DNA of 9,436 nucleotides, from positions 1-9,436 of the forward strand of contig JANJUT010000018.1 in assembly GCA_024710445.1 (NCBI GenBank), written 5' to 3'. Shown piece by piece: positions 1-6,393 of the stretch. This DNA comes from Thiobacillus sp. (GTDB lineage Bacteria > Pseudomonadota > Gammaproteobacteria > Burkholderiales > Thiobacillaceae). The position numbers and the translations under genes were made by a program. The notes beneath the pieces were generated by a model. That model had not been told where the DNA came from, ran no database searches, and saw only the letters and a list, made by a program, of their open reading frames with translations. How positions within the stretch are numbered: position 1 is the first letter of the stretch; every line of letters starts with the position of its first letter.

Positions 1-168
1 CGCTTCGAAGGCCGCGTTATAGACCAGACCGGTTTCCTGATCCTCGACAAGAACAATATCTCCAGTCGGACAGGCTCTGGCTTCGGATTCCAGTTCATAC
101 ATCCGGTTCTGGAAAATCGGGAAGTCCCTTTGCGTGTACAAAACACGACCATGTTCAATTTCAGCCAT
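1..168 (-). CDS. Probable class I SAM-dependent methyltransferase, N-terminal 56 codons only (cut by window end)
   Basis: An ATG at 168 opens a frame that stays open for 56 codons to the left window edge. The protein begins MAEIEHGRVLYTQRDFP and continues with QNRMYE, a CPTGDI segment, then DQETGLVYNAAFEA. From memory, the pattern 'FQNR.Y...EA..CP.GDI.LV.D..TGL..NAAF' is the N-terminus of a family of SAM-dependent methyltransferases found in sugar clusters. The SAM-binding domain itself lies outside the window, so the call rests on this leader region and on context. The start follows the stop of the dehydrogenase gene by 6 bases. An AAGG about 10 bases upstream (inside the preceding gene's last codons) can serve as ribosome binding site. 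If it is a methyltransferase it would be the second one in the cassette, possibly an O-methyltransferase acting on the C-methyl sugar. The role is inference. Confidence 0.55.
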   Translation of the reverse strand, partial: MAEIEHGRVLYTQRDFPIFQNRMYELESEARACPTGDIVLVEDQETGLVYNAAFEA

Positions 169-174
169 GGCTTT

Positions 175-1002
175 TTACCTTATCCCCACCACACATGGCG
201 GATCGACAAGGTTATCCGGACGCGCACCGAAGCGAAGCAGGTCACGTCTGCCATACTCATCGGCAATTCTCTCGGACAATGCTCGCACGGTGGTCGGGAC
301 TGCCGAGCAGATATTGACGGGACCTGTCTGACTGCTTCCGGCAACATCAGCGATCATTCTCCCTGCTTCCTGGACATCCATATAATCCCGTATCTGATTG
401 CCGCTTGTGAGCTCCGCAATTTCGCCTGCAGCCAGCCTGGCACGCAGGTAGGGGACCAACCTTCTTTTATCTTCACCCGCCCCATATAGATAAAACAGCC
501 GACACCAGGCGAACTCGACGTCAATCGCTTCAAAGTATTGCGACAATACGAGAAATGCTGCGGTTTTGGCTGCTGCATAGGTCGTCTCTGGCTTCAGGGG
601 GGTCTGCGTCGACAGATAACCCGAACTCAGATCGTATTCAAAGCAGGTTCCAACACCAACGAACCTGCGGACTCCAGTTTTTTCACATGCCTTTGCAAAC
701 GAGAGCGTCCCACTCAGGCAATCGAGATTCTTCTGAGACTGCAGATATTGACCCGGCTCGGCAAACCAAGCGACATGAATGACCGTGTCGATGTCCCTGC
801 AAGCCCTTTCCCACCAGGATTGCGTTTCTGAGAAAAGATCGGGGGTAACCAATATCTCTTCTATCTGGTCTCCTGTGCGGAACTGGTCCTGCTTCCCCTC
901 GCGCACGACGAGTCGCACCTTTAGGGACGTTGCCAAGAGCGCCTTCAATACCTGGCGCCCGACAAATCCTGTTGCGCCAGTGAGAAGCACGGTTCGGCTC
1001 AT
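175..1002 (-). CDS. NAD(P)-dependent nucleotide-sugar epimerase/dehydratase-family reductase (extended SDR)
   Basis: 275 residues. The N-terminal Rossmann motif TGATGFVG is at residues 8-15, just behind a hydrophobic beta strand. The catalytic YxxxK is YAAAK at 142-146, and a GTCFEYD segment at about 118-124 sits in the usual Ser/Thr-containing catalytic strand position. A C-terminal NQIRDYMDV segment matches the 'RDY.hV.D' region of sugar-nucleotide SDRs. The length fits small 4-ketoreductases such as those for CDP-abequose, CDP-paratose or dTDP sugars. The likely role is reduction of the C-4 keto group of the C-methylated CDP sugar, the last step before transfer. The start is chosen at 1002 because that ATG overlaps the upstream TGA (ATGA) and immediately precedes the Rossmann strand. 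A longer frame from 1095 would add 31 residues that only repeat the upstream gene in another frame. Epimerase rather than reductase activity cannot be excluded. Confidence 0.85.
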   Translation of the reverse strand: MSRTVLLTGATGFVGRQVLKALLATSLKVRLVVREGKQDQFRTGDQIEEILVTPDLFSETQSWWERACRDIDTVIHVAWFAEPGQYLQSQKNLDCLSGTLSFAKACEKTGVRRFVGVGTCFEYDLSSGYLSTQTPLKPETTYAAAKTAAFLVLSQYFEAIDVEFAWCRLFYLYGAGEDKRRLVPYLRARLAAGEIAELTSGNQIRDYMDVQEAGRMIADVAGSSQTGPVNICSAVPTTVRALSERIADEYGRRDLLRFGARPDNLVDPPCVVGIR

Positions 1003-2225
1003 GCTATTACCAGGCGTGGCACAGCCGTGATGAATTGCGTTCCTGAAGCTGCCATGCCGGCAAACTGCTCTTTCACTTCCTGTGCAAGATTCCACGGCAA
1101 TATCAACACATAATCAGGCTTGAGCCGCTCGATTTCATCCGGCGCCAGGATTGGAATCCGGCTTCCCGGCATGAACTTGCCCTGCTTGGCCGGGTTACGG
1201 TCCACCACGAATGGGACCAGGTCCGGTCGTATCCCCGCGTAGTTCATCAAGGTATTCCCTTTCGCTGCGGCCCCATATGCCGCGATGGATTTACCCCGGC
1301 GTTTGGCATCCAGCAGAAAAGCAATGAAGTCATTCTTGACCTGATCAGTTTTGGCCTGGAAACCGGTGTAGTAATCGGCGCTGAGCATGCCTGCCTGTGC
1401 CTCACGCTGCAGCAACTCGCCCACCCGGTCACTACGCGGTTGCTGCCCGGTGTCGCTGCGCTGGGCAAACACGCGCAGGCTCCCACCATGCGTGGGATGC
1501 TCTTCCACATCGAACACGGCAAGGCCATTGGCCGCAAAGATGTGGTTCACCGCCGTGAGCGAAAGATACGAAAAGTGCTCATGGTAGATCGTGTCGAACT
1601 GATTTTCCTCGATCAGCTTGAGCAGGTGGGGAAATTCGAAGGTGGCCACTCCCTGCGGCTTCAGCAGCACGGCAAAGCCCGTCACGAAATCGTTGATGTC
1701 AGGGACATGGGCGAGGACGTTGTTGGCGGCGGTCAGGTCGGCCTGCTTGCCTTGGGCGACCAGTTCCTTCGCGAGGCGCGCGCCAAAAAAATCCTCGACA
1801 ATCGGGATGCCCTTTGCCCGTGCCGCTGCGGCCGTGCTGGCAGTGGGTTCCACGCCGGTGCAGGGAATATTGCGCGCCTTGACGTATTGCAGCAGATAGC
1901 CGTCGTTGGCGGCGACTTCGACGACGTGGCTTTGCGCTGTCAGATTGAAGCGCGCCACCATGTCAGCGACGTAGCGCTCGGAATGCGCCAGCCAGCTGCT
2001 GGAAAAGCCGCTGAAGTAGGCGTACTCGGCATCGAACAGCTCGTCGGCCTGGGCAAAATCCTCGGTTTGCGCCAACCAGCAGTGTTCGCACACCAGCACG
2101 CGGAGCGGAAACCACTTTTCGGGAGCATGCAGGGTCTGCTCAGTGAGATAGGCGTTGGAGGGTGGCGCACTGCCCAGGTCCACCAGGGGCAGCTTGAGTG
2201 CCGACCCACAGTGTCGGCACTTCAT
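999..2225 (-). CDS. Sugar C-methyltransferase (TylCIII/TcaB9-like, three-domain, zinc-binding)
   Basis: 408 residues, the usual length for nucleotide-sugar C-methyltransferases. Three domains are visible. First is an N-terminal zinc-binding domain with C3xxC6 and C46xxC49. Second is a SAM-binding methyltransferase core with VEVAANDGYLL at 102-112 as motif I and FEFPH at 196-200. Third is a C-terminal domain with the conserved AAYGAAAKGNTLMNY stretch at 315-329. YHEHFSY at 214-220 is the family's active-site signature; in TcaB9-type enzymes the Tyr, Glu and His of this segment assist deprotonation at C-3 of the keto sugar. The predicted reaction is transfer of a methyl group from SAM to C-3 of a CDP-4-keto-6-deoxyhexose, making a branched sugar. 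The start ATG overlaps the stop of the epimerase gene (ATGA), and the stop overlaps the next start the same way. Methylation position and substrate are inferred from the family and the CDP-glucose genes upstream. Confidence 0.9.
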   Translation of the reverse strand: MKCRHCGSALKLPLVDLGSAPPSNAYLTEQTLHAPEKWFPLRVLVCEHCWLAQTEDFAQADELFDAEYAYFSGFSSSWLAHSERYVADMVARFNLTAQSHVVEVAANDGYLLQYVKARNIPCTGVEPTASTAAAARAKGIPIVEDFFGARLAKELVAQGKQADLTAANNVLAHVPDINDFVTGFAVLLKPQGVATFEFPHLLKLIEENQFDTIYHEHFSYLSLTAVNHIFAANGLAVFDVEEHPTHGGSLRVFAQRSDTGQQPRSDRVGELLQREAQAGMLSADYYTGFQAKTDQVKNDFIAFLLDAKRRGKSIAAYGAAAKGNTLMNYAGIRPDLVPFVVDRNPAKQGKFMPGSRIPILAPDEIERLKPDYVLILPWNLAQEVKEQFAGMAASGTQFITAVPRLVIA

Positions 2226-2785
2226 GGCACTACCCCGGTGAAATCATTACCCAGCAATGGATGCATGGCATCACGCGGCGATAGTCCGGCAACCGGCAAC
2301 GGCCACTGGATGGCCAGCCGGGGGTCCTGGGCATTGAGGCCGCCTTCGGCGCCCGGATGGTAGGCGGCAGTATGGAAATACAGCATTTCGCAGTCGTCGG
2401 TGAGCGTTTGAAACCCGTGGGCAAAGCCTTCCGGGATAACGAGGGTTTTGTGATTATCGGCACTGAGCACTTCAGCGTGCCAGTGCAAAAAAGTGGGCGA
2501 ATTATCGCGCAGGTCCACGGCAACATCAAAGACTTCGCCACGCAGGCAGCTCACGAACTTGATCTCGGCATGGGGGGGGCGCTGGAAATGCATGCCGCGC
2601 ACGGTGCCACGAGCCGCTGTCAAGGTGTGATTGACCTGGGAAATGGTCTTGCCTGGCGCCAATGCCCGCAGCTCCTCACTGCAGTAAAGGCGCTCCAGGT
2701 AGCCCCGATTGTCGCCTATGGGTTTGCGCTGCAGGACCCGCAAGCCGGCAAGCGGCGTATCCAGTATGTCGAAGCGCGTGCTCAT
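2222..2785 (-). CDS. RmlC/RfbC-like sugar 3,5-epimerase (dTDP-4-dehydrorhamnose 3,5-epimerase family)
   Basis: 187 residues, a full-length RmlC cupin. Seen in order: DNRGYLERLY (25-34), GTVRGMHFQ (60-68) carrying the catalytic His66, a basic EIKFVSC segment, RGEVFDVAVDLR (82-93), PEGFAHGFQTL (118-128), the conserved Tyr142 in AYHPGAE, and the dyad Asp154 in QDPRLAIQWP. Family members deprotonate C-3 and/or C-5 of 4-keto-6-deoxy nucleotide sugars. Because the neighbours make CDP-4-keto-6-deoxyglucose and no rmlA/B/D is present, the substrate is more likely CDP- than dTDP-linked (inference). The ATG at 2785 overlaps the dehydratase TGA (ATGA). A longer open frame to 2920 lies entirely inside the dehydratase gene and is rejected as the start. 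Where RmlC usually has a Tyr-Tyr pair before S/HP, this protein has Ala141-Tyr142, which could bear on 3- versus 5-epimerase specificity. Confidence 0.9.
   Translation of the reverse strand: MSTRFDILDTPLAGLRVLQRKPIGDNRGYLERLYCSEELRALAPGKTISQVNHTLTAARGTVRGMHFQRPPHAEIKFVSCLRGEVFDVAVDLRDNSPTFLHWHAEVLSADNHKTLVIPEGFAHGFQTLTDDCEMLYFHTAAYHPGAEGGLNAQDPRLAIQWPLPVAGLSPRDAMHPLLGNDFTGVVP
2572..2579 (-). repeat. C8 homopolymer within the epimerase coding region
   Basis: Eight G on the plus strand, read on the minus strand as part of Arg-Pro-Pro-His (residues 69-72) just after the catalytic His66 segment. It is a shorter candidate slippage site. Confidence 0.85.
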
Positions 2786-3846
2786 GCCTGCCCGGCTGCT
2801 GCCTCGTATGCCTGGATCTGCTGCACGCTGGTTGCGGCCATGTCCGCGCCTTGTTTCCAGGCCTGATGCCAGGCCAGCGTCATACCCAGCGCGGTTTGCA
2901 GGTCCCAGCGTGGGCGCCACCCAAGCAGGGACTTGGCCTTGGAACTGTCCAGCTTGAGCATGTTGGCCTCATGGGGCTGCGGAGCTGCATCGCATTGCCA
3001 GGCGGCACCAGGAACCTGCCCGCATAGCGTTTCGACGATCCACTGCACCGTCTTTGCGTCGGCCTCTTCGGGGCCGAAATTCCATGGCTCGGCAAAGCCC
3101 GGACCGTCGGTGAACAGCTTTTCGGCCAGCATGAGATAACCCGACAGCGGCTCAAGCACATGTTGCCAGGGACGAGTCGCCAGCGGCGAGCGGATGGCCA
3201 GAACCTTGCCGGCATCCAGTGCGCGCAGGAAATCGGGAACCAGCCGGTCGTCTGCCCAGTCACCACCGCCGATGACATTGCCGGCGCGCGCACTGGCAAG
3301 CTGGATACCGGCGACGTCAAGAAAAGAACGGCGGTAAGCCGCAGTCACCAGCTCGGAACAGGCCTTGCTGCTGGAATAGGGATCGAAGCCGCCCATGGCT
3401 TCGTTCTCGCGGTAGGGCCAGACCCATTCCCGGTTCTCATAGCACTTGTCGGTGGTGACATTGACCACCGCCTTCACGCCGGGCGTCTGACGCACGGCTT
3501 CCAGAAGGTTGACCGTGCCCATGACATTGACCGCATAGGTTTCCACTGGCGCCACGTAGGAATACCGAACCAGCGGCTGGGCTGCCAGATGCAACACGAT
3601 GTCAGGCTGGGCTTCCCGCATGGCCTGTGTGAGTGCGGCCGCATCACGGATGTCGGCAATCGTACTGCTGGCCAAACTGTCCTTCAGATTTGCAACCGTG
3701 AAAAGGTTGGGTTTTGTAGGGGGCGCCAATGCATAGCCATGGACTTCGGCGCCTATGTCAGTCAGCCATAAGGCGAGCCACCCACCCTTGAATCCCGTGT
3801 GGCCACTCAGGAAAACCCGCTTGCCGTGCCAGAATTCCCGGTTCAT
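2782..3846 (-). CDS. rfbG: CDP-glucose 4,6-dehydratase
   Basis: 354 residues, the normal size. This extended SDR converts CDP-D-glucose to CDP-4-keto-6-deoxy-D-glucose with a tightly bound NAD. The cofactor motif GHTGFKGGW (15-23) is characteristic of RfbG rather than RmlB. LHLAAQPLVRYSY (85-97), VNVTTDKCYENREW (128-141, with the TTDK active-site strand) and YSSSK (157-161, the catalytic Tyr and Lys) follow. A TRPWQHVLEPLSGYL segment in the C-terminal part is also typical. It sits directly after the cytidylyltransferase gene, as in rfbFG pairs of O-antigen clusters. The start at 3846 overlaps the rfbF stop (ATGA) and has GGAAAG 7 bases upstream. An in-frame ATG at 3861 would add only five residues and would place the Shine-Dalgarno inside the gene, so it is less likely. 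Confidence 0.96.
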   Translation of the reverse strand: MNREFWHGKRVFLSGHTGFKGGWLALWLTDIGAEVHGYALAPPTKPNLFTVANLKDSLASSTIADIRDAAALTQAMREAQPDIVLHLAAQPLVRYSYVAPVETYAVNVMGTVNLLEAVRQTPGVKAVVNVTTDKCYENREWVWPYRENEAMGGFDPYSSSKACSELVTAAYRRSFLDVAGIQLASARAGNVIGGGDWADDRLVPDFLRALDAGKVLAIRSPLATRPWQHVLEPLSGYLMLAEKLFTDGPGFAEPWNFGPEEADAKTVQWIVETLCGQVPGAAWQCDAAPQPHEANMLKLDSSKAKSLLGWRPRWDLQTALGMTLAWHQAWKQGADMAATSVQQIQAYEAAAGQA

Positions 3847-4616
3847 TGCCACGCTTTCCATGGGGCCTTGCCGGAAGCCCAAAGCTCTTCGAGCAGGTTT
3901 TTCTCGCGCAGGGTATCCATGGGTTGCCAGAAGCCATCGTGCTCGAACGCCATCAACTGGCCATCTGCCGCCAGACGCGTCAAGGGCTCCCCCTCCCAAC
4001 TGGATTGATCGCCTGCAATCAGGTCAATGCACTTTGGCGACAGGACAAAAAACCCGCCATTGATGAGGCCGCCATCTCCGCGCGGCTTCTCGGTAAACCC
4101 GGCCACCCGGGTTCCATCCAGTTTCAAGGCACCGTAGCGTCCGGGCGGCTGGACGGCGGTGACGGTTGCCAGCTTGCCATGCTGCCTGTGGAATGCGATC
4201 TCGCGTGAAACATCGACATCAGACAAGCCGTCGCCGTAGGTGAAACAGAATGCCTCTTCATTCCTGAGGTATTGCGCAACCCGCTTCAGCCGTCCCCCCG
4301 TGAGCGTCTCCTCGCCGGTATCAACCAGCGTCACGCGCCAGGGCTCTGCCTTGCGCTGATGCACTTCCATCCTGTTGTGTTCCATGTCGAACGTCACATC
4401 CGACATATGCAGAAAATAGTTGGCGAAATATTCCTTGATCAGATATCCCTTGTAGCCGCAGCAAATCACGAAATCGTTCACGCCATGGGCCGAATAGGTC
4501 TTCATGATGTGCCAGAGGATCGGCTTGCCTCCGATCTCGATCATGGGCTTCGGTTTCAAATGCGTTTCTTCCGATATCCGTGTTCCAAGGCCTCCGGCAA
4601 GAATCACCGCAATCAT
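3843..4616 (-). CDS. rfbF: Glucose-1-phosphate cytidylyltransferase
   Basis: 257 residues, matching the family length. It catalyses alpha-D-glucose-1-phosphate + CTP to CDP-glucose + PPi, the entry step of CDP-deoxysugar pathways. The nucleotidyltransferase signature AGGLGTR is at 7-13, followed by ETHLKPKPMIEIGGKPILW (17-35), whose KPKPM carries the catalytic lysine region. CCGYKGYLIKEYF (52-64) is specific to RfbF proteins, and the metal/sugar-binding YGDGLSDVD is at 127-135. INGGFFVLSP and the C-terminal W-Q-P-M-D-T-L-R-E motif also match. It overlaps the upstream glycosyltransferase-like gene by ATGA and has a good Shine-Dalgarno (GGAG, 7-base spacer). It probably depends on translation of that gene for efficient initiation (inference). 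Confidence 0.97.
   Translation of the reverse strand: MIAVILAGGLGTRISEETHLKPKPMIEIGGKPILWHIMKTYSAHGVNDFVICCGYKGYLIKEYFANYFLHMSDVTFDMEHNRMEVHQRKAEPWRVTLVDTGEETLTGGRLKRVAQYLRNEEAFCFTYGDGLSDVDVSREIAFHRQHGKLATVTAVQPPGRYGALKLDGTRVAGFTEKPRGDGGLINGGFFVLSPKCIDLIAGDQSSWEGEPLTRLAADGQLMAFEHDGFWQPMDTLREKNLLEELWASGKAPWKAWQ
3854..3859 (-). promoter_or_regulatory. Ribosome binding site of rfbG
   Basis: GGAAAG with a 7-base spacer to the ATG at 3846, inside the last codons of rfbF. It decides for 3846 over the in-frame ATG at 3861, which would overlap this site. Confidence 0.55.
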
Positions 4617-6253
4617 GATTTGGCTCCAATGGACTCAACACTGAACTCGCGACCGTAGTGACGATAGTCCATACGGAAATCACCTGATTGAATATAGGTA
4701 CGCATAGCCGAGACAATGGACTGGTGCTTGTCCGGCGACCATTCTTCCAGCCATTTATCATAGACAGCGGGTGTGAACTGCCCGGAATAGCCGCCCAGTC
4801 CTTCTATTGTGTTGTCGTAGCTGTCAAAAAACAGATCTTCCGTGTTGTACATGAAGCGCATGAAGTAATACTCATAGACCTGCTGCTTATCAATTTTGAA
4901 GTCGAGGGTATCCAGACCAAGCAGGAGACGGCGATAGTCTTCCACATCCCTGGAATGCAGATTGAAGTCGTAGGCTATATGGGGATTATTCAACGAATTG
5001 TTGATCACCGGAATTCCGAGCGCAGCGTATTCAAATGCAATCGTGCCATAGACAGTCAGAGCCACATCGATCCCTTCGGCGATAATCTGATGGTGGGAGG
5101 CATCTGACGGCAGCAATGTAAACCTGGGATATTTTGCGATGAATGCCTCGATAATTTCCATGGTCCCTGGCAGATAGTCCGGGTGGGTCTTGATATACCA
5201 GTCGTAATCCGTGACCTCACTCAACTTTCCGAGAAAGTCCAGCCATTCATAGAAATCGGGAAAGACGTTGTTACCGTAGCTGTGCGGGCTATCAAAGAAG
5301 CAGTGCGTAGCAATCAGGATTTTTTTCCGGGGGGACTCTCTCAACAATCGCACATGGCGCGAAGTGCCATAGGCCGATTTGGTGGAATAGGCCATATCGA
5401 CGCCCACTTCACCGGCAAAGCGCCGTTCGATCCTGCGCTTGGCTTCCGCAATACCCGCTGTTTTCACCTCTTCCGGCAAGGCGGCGAAACGCTCCCGAAA
5501 ATAAAAAAAGTCATTGTATGCAAAGTAATTTTTCTTGCTCATCCGGTAAACGTGAGTCACGTTAGTCTGGAAGACCGGGATATTTCTCTCGACCCCCAGG
5601 CGCAGCGGCATGGCCACGTTATAAACGCAGTGGCTGACGTTGATTGCACGCACATCATGGCTGTCGAGGTAGTCCTCCCAGAAGACGAACAATTCGATCG
5701 ACTCAAGCAGGAAACGCTGAAATTCCGGATTGGTCTTGTCGACTGTTGGCTTGTTGAAGCGCGCTAGATACGTGTCGTAGATGAGGTCGCCTACCCAGAT
5801 GCCATGGATCGTCAGTGCCTCGATATCCCATTTGTCGCCGAGCTGGCTAGTGACCTCATCATATATACGACGTGCTTTTTGTCTTTGAACGTCGCTGATT
5901 TCAATGGTGAGAAAATCCGTAGCACCAAATGATCGATACACGCCCAGGTACGACAACCCAAGTAGTTTTGCGATTTTGAAAGCCAGCCTTTTCCAGCGAC
6001 TGGAATACACTCTTGGGACATAACCAATGATTCGGGCATTGTTTTCCGTTGCCAGCACATTTGCCAGATAACTGTAGGCAATATGAGCCGACTGCATTGA
6101 ACTGAGCTCCATCATGACGATGGGACCTTCATCCTGCTGTCTGGCATCACACGCGAATGCTCGCTTGTTATGCTTGATAAAGCGCGCATCCACCGGATCG
6201 CGCTTCAGGCGCTTCAGGAGGGCTATGGCATTCTTGAAAAAAGTGACTGACAT
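4613..6253 (-). CDS. Putative glycosyltransferase / capsule-type surface carbohydrate protein, GT-B-like
   Basis: 546 residues. I do not recognise a named family with certainty. There is no signal peptide and there are no clear membrane helices, so it is probably cytoplasmic. The C-terminal half (from about 310) starts with a beta strand KKILIATHCFFDSPHSYG and contains DWYIKTHPDY (351-360) and a TVYGTIAFEYAALGIPVIN block (400-418). The combination 'KxHP ... GS/T-x-x-x-E-ALGxPVI' is the nucleotide-sugar-binding pattern of GT-B enzymes related to KpsS/capsule transferases and CDP-glycerol transferases. The N-terminal half, with MMELSSMQSAHIAYSYLANVL near 47-67, resembles the acceptor domain of such enzymes. 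It is the first gene of the translationally coupled CDP-sugar unit, so it may transfer the branched sugar made by the genes behind it (inference). Its coding is visibly more AT-rich than rfbG or the methyltransferase: positions 4861-4920 have 24 G/C of 60, against 37 of 60 at 1741-1800. Confidence 0.6.
   Translation of the reverse strand: MSVTFFKNAIALLKRLKRDPVDARFIKHNKRAFACDARQQDEGPIVMMELSSMQSAHIAYSYLANVLATENNARIIGYVPRVYSSRWKRLAFKIAKLLGLSYLGVYRSFGATDFLTIEISDVQRQKARRIYDEVTSQLGDKWDIEALTIHGIWVGDLIYDTYLARFNKPTVDKTNPEFQRFLLESIELFVFWEDYLDSHDVRAINVSHCVYNVAMPLRLGVERNIPVFQTNVTHVYRMSKKNYFAYNDFFYFRERFAALPEEVKTAGIAEAKRRIERRFAGEVGVDMAYSTKSAYGTSRHVRLLRESPRKKILIATHCFFDSPHSYGNNVFPDFYEWLDFLGKLSEVTDYDWYIKTHPDYLPGTMEIIEAFIAKYPRFTLLPSDASHHQIIAEGIDVALTVYGTIAFEYAALGIPVINNSLNNPHIAYDFNLHSRDVEDYRRLLLGLDTLDFKIDKQQVYEYYFMRFMYNTEDLFFDSYDNTIEGLGGYSGQFTPAVYDKWLEEWSPDKHQSIVSAMRTYIQSGDFRMDYRHYGREFSVESIGAKS
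4624..4627 (-). promoter_or_regulatory. Ribosome binding site of rfbF
   Basis: GGAG with a 7-base spacer to the ATG at 4616, located inside the end of the glycosyltransferase-like gene. It supports the chosen start and independent ribosome entry despite the ATGA overlap. Confidence 0.6.
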
Positions 6254-6393
6254 TTAAAATCCATTGATTGGCAACCACCCGCGGGAGCAACTGCCAGAAG
6301 CGGGACTTGGGCATCGCGACTCAATCTTCGCCTGAAGGGCAATGAGCAGGACGTCTGTTGGTTCGTGATTGTATGTAAATTGCGCCCCGAAAT
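6254..6393. other. 140-base intergenic gap between the acetamidino module and the CDP-sugar module
   Basis: This is the only gap longer than 40 bases in the window. It separates the acetyltransferase stop from the glycosyltransferase-like start and is the natural place for a promoter or processing site. On the minus strand I see no convincing -35/-10 pair and no strong GC stem followed by a T run. Only an 8-base palindrome (cccgcggg, 6278-6285) and a 4-base-pair hairpin (cttc-gcct-gaag) are visible. The ribosome binding site of the following gene is weak (GGA about 8 bases before the ATG). Confidence 0.4.

Noticed and set aside
1003..1095. N-terminal extension of the SDR reductase
   Set aside because: The extra 31 residues lie in the methyltransferase 3' end, precede the Rossmann strand and match nothing. 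The ATGA overlap start fits better.
1440..2363. Long plus-strand open frame (307 codons) opposite the C-methyltransferase
   Set aside because: It lies antisense to a gene with clear zinc, SAM and active-site motifs. Its translation shows no recognisable domain and is explained by GC-rich codon bias.
2786..2920. N-terminal extension of the epimerase
   Set aside because: It lies fully within the rfbG coding end, and RmlC proteins start near the chosen Met.
3160..3771. Plus-strand open frame of 203 codons opposite rfbG
   Set aside because: Antisense to a confidently identified dehydratase, with no domain signature and no ribosome binding context.
5320..5332. Adjacent T7 and G6 runs (A7/C6 in coding sense) as a frameshift or slippage site
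   Set aside because: The frame reads Pro-Arg-Lys-Lys straight through, the A run is not in the phase of a classical slippery heptamer, and no overlapping alternative product is seen.
5183..5767. Plus-strand open frame of 194 codons opposite the glycosyltransferase-like gene
   Set aside because: The minus-strand frame is continuous over 546 codons and carries GT-B motifs; the opposite frame has none.
6254..6393. Promoter or intrinsic terminator in the 140-base gap
   Set aside because: No acceptable -35/-10 pair at 16-18 base spacing and no strong stem with a T tract was found by eye on the minus strand. The cccgcggg palindrome alone is not evidence.
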